DNA from: an uncultured bacterium
GTDB taxonomy: Bacteria; Cyanobacteriota; Vampirovibrionia; Gastranaerophilales; Gastranaerophilaceae
Length of the DNA: 20,982 nt
Reading direction: 5' to 3'
Assembly: GCA_948742005.1 (NCBI GenBank)
Contig: CAPYQR010000003.1
Location: 1 to 20,982 of the forward strand
Part shown: piece after piece, positions 20,181 through 20,982 of the stretch
How positions within the stretch are numbered: the stretch's first letter is position 1
Layout: each line of letters begins with the position of its first letter
Notes under the pieces: model-generated
The model's input: only the letters and a program-made list of their open reading frames with translations
Databases searched by the model: none
Told to the model about the DNA's origin: nothing
Translations under genes and position numbers: made by a program

Positions 20181-20871
20181 CCTCCCTGTAATTTTAATAA
20201 CGGGCGCAAGTTCCGGTATAGGGCTGAAAACGGCGCTTGAACTTCAAAAAGATAATATTGTTATCTGTGCTTCAAGGAAAATCGAATCGATTTCAAAAAA
20301 AGAATCAGGATTTAATGATAATGTGATTTTGAAAAATCTTGATGTAACAAGTGAGTTTTCTTGCCGCAATATTTTTGATTTTATTGAAAAAAAGTTCAAA
20401 AAAATTGATGCAATTATTAATTGCGCAGGTTATGTTAAACCACAGAGTCTGTTTGAAATGTCTTTAAAAAACTGGAATGAAACTTTCAGTGTTAATATGA
20501 CGGGGATTTTTAACGTTACAAAATACGGCGCATTATTAATGAAAAAAACAAATTCAAAAGGAAAATTCATCAACATTTCATCCACTGCAGGATTATCCGC
20601 CCGCCCCGGTTGGAGCGCTTATGCAGCATCTAAAGCAGGGGTTGTTAATTTTTCTTTAACGATGGCTGAGGAATTGAAAAGTTATGGAATCAGGGTTTTT
20701 GTAATCGCCCCGGGGCGCTGCGCAACACCTTTAAGGAAAATTTTAGCGCCCGAGGAAGACCCGAGAACGATTATGCAGCCTGAGCATGTTGCAAATGTTA
20801 TTGTTTCATTGCTGGATGATAAAATGAATGTTTTAGAAGGACAGCCGATTATTGTCAGGGATAGATTTTAA
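20173..20871 (+). CDS. Short-chain dehydrogenase/reductase, coupled to the cytidylyltransferase
   Basis: ATG at 20173 is preferred to an upstream start at 20143 because AAAGGAGG lies just before it inside the preceding gene and the Rossmann motif then starts at the usual place; the product has 232 residues. TGASSGIG (10-17) binds NAD(P), NCAG (83-86) is the structural motif, and Ser137, Tyr150 and Lys154 (YAASK) form the active site. The eight-base overlap with the cytidylyltransferase gene implies coupled translation and a joint pathway, plausibly reduction of a ribulose- or other ketose-phosphate before CTP activation. The exact substrate is not readable from sequence. Confidence 0.85.
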   Translation: MNNLPVILITGASSGIGLKTALELQKDNIVICASRKIESISKKESGFNDNVILKNLDVTSEFSCRNIFDFIEKKFKKIDAIINCAGYVKPQSLFEMSLKNWNETFSVNMTGIFNVTKYGALLMKKTNSKGKFINISSTAGLSARPGWSAYAASKAGVVNFSLTMAEELKSYGIRVFVIAPGRCATPLRKILAPEEDPRTIMQPEHVANVIVSLLDDKMNVLEGQPIIVRDRF

Positions 20872-20877
20872 GGTTTT

Positions 20878-20982
20878 TTAATTTTGTGCTGAATAATGAG
20901 TATTTATTATGTTGATGATAGAATTAAAATCTGATTGTTTTAAATTTAAAATATTTTCATTTTTAAAACCTATGCTTAATAC
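20878..20982 (-). CDS. C-terminal end of a gene entering from the right edge
   Basis: A minus-strand frame is open from the edge for 34 codons, ending FNSIINIINTHYSAQN and TAA at 20878. The composition (Asn/Ile/Lys-rich) fits genes in this window and it ends six bases from the dehydrogenase stop, like the aroA-upp junction. It is too short for family assignment, and chance is possible in AT-rich DNA. Confidence 0.45.
   Translation of the reverse strand, partial: VLSIGFKNENILNLKQSDFNSIINIINTHYSAQN

Overview
The window is AT-rich and densely coded, with strong purine-rich ribosome-binding sites. It suits a gut-type, non-photosynthetic relative of cyanobacteria such as Candidatus Gastranaerophilales (Melainabacteria). 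The pointers are a C-terminal processing peptidase, a GH57 branching enzyme, a class II EPSP synthase, and several unknown proteins sharing a short N-terminal Phe-x-Gly-like motif. The lineage is an inference; no rRNA or tRNA gene is present to settle it. No CRISPR array, transposase or replication origin was seen.

Layout. 1-537: a minus-strand gene runs off the left edge, with an HD-GYP-like fragment on the opposite strand in the first 60 bases, possibly an assembly junction. 707-4597: a tight three-gene operon of AAA+-related proteins. The middle one has intact Walker A, Walker B and sensor 1; the outer two keep the fold pattern but have lost the catalytic residues, and the last is tail-anchored. 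4739-6019: ctpA with its own promoter and a shared terminator. 6065-6817: an ankyrin-like repeat protein. 7008-8738: GH57 branching enzyme. 8839-13696: a coiled-coil protein, engB with an unknown partner gene, speE-aroA, and upp with a small unknown gene.

13.9-19.4 kb looks accessory. It starts with three tandem copies of a gene for a small membrane-anchored protein, the third decayed. Next comes a cluster of three related elements that look like a new type I toxin-antitoxin family. Two intact minus-strand copies (15264-15341 and 16723-16800) encode 25-residue hydrophobic peptides with excellent ribosome-binding sites. Each is opposed by a plus-strand sigma70 promoter that would make a ~110-nt antisense RNA covering the peptide gene's 3' end and terminating at a palindrome inside its reading frame. 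A third copy (16450-16512, plus strand) has lost its start and leader but keeps the terminator fold and antisense promoter. Stems are preserved by compensatory changes across the copies. The same region holds a small unknown gene, an Xre-type repressor, an AlbA/Schlafen-type ATP-binding regulator with a 12-bp tandem repeat, and a phage Gp37/Gp68-type cysteine protein.

19515-20871 is an IspD-like cytidylyltransferase overlapping a short-chain dehydrogenase, an arrangement recalling split CDP-ribitol synthesis. A further minus-strand gene enters from the right edge.
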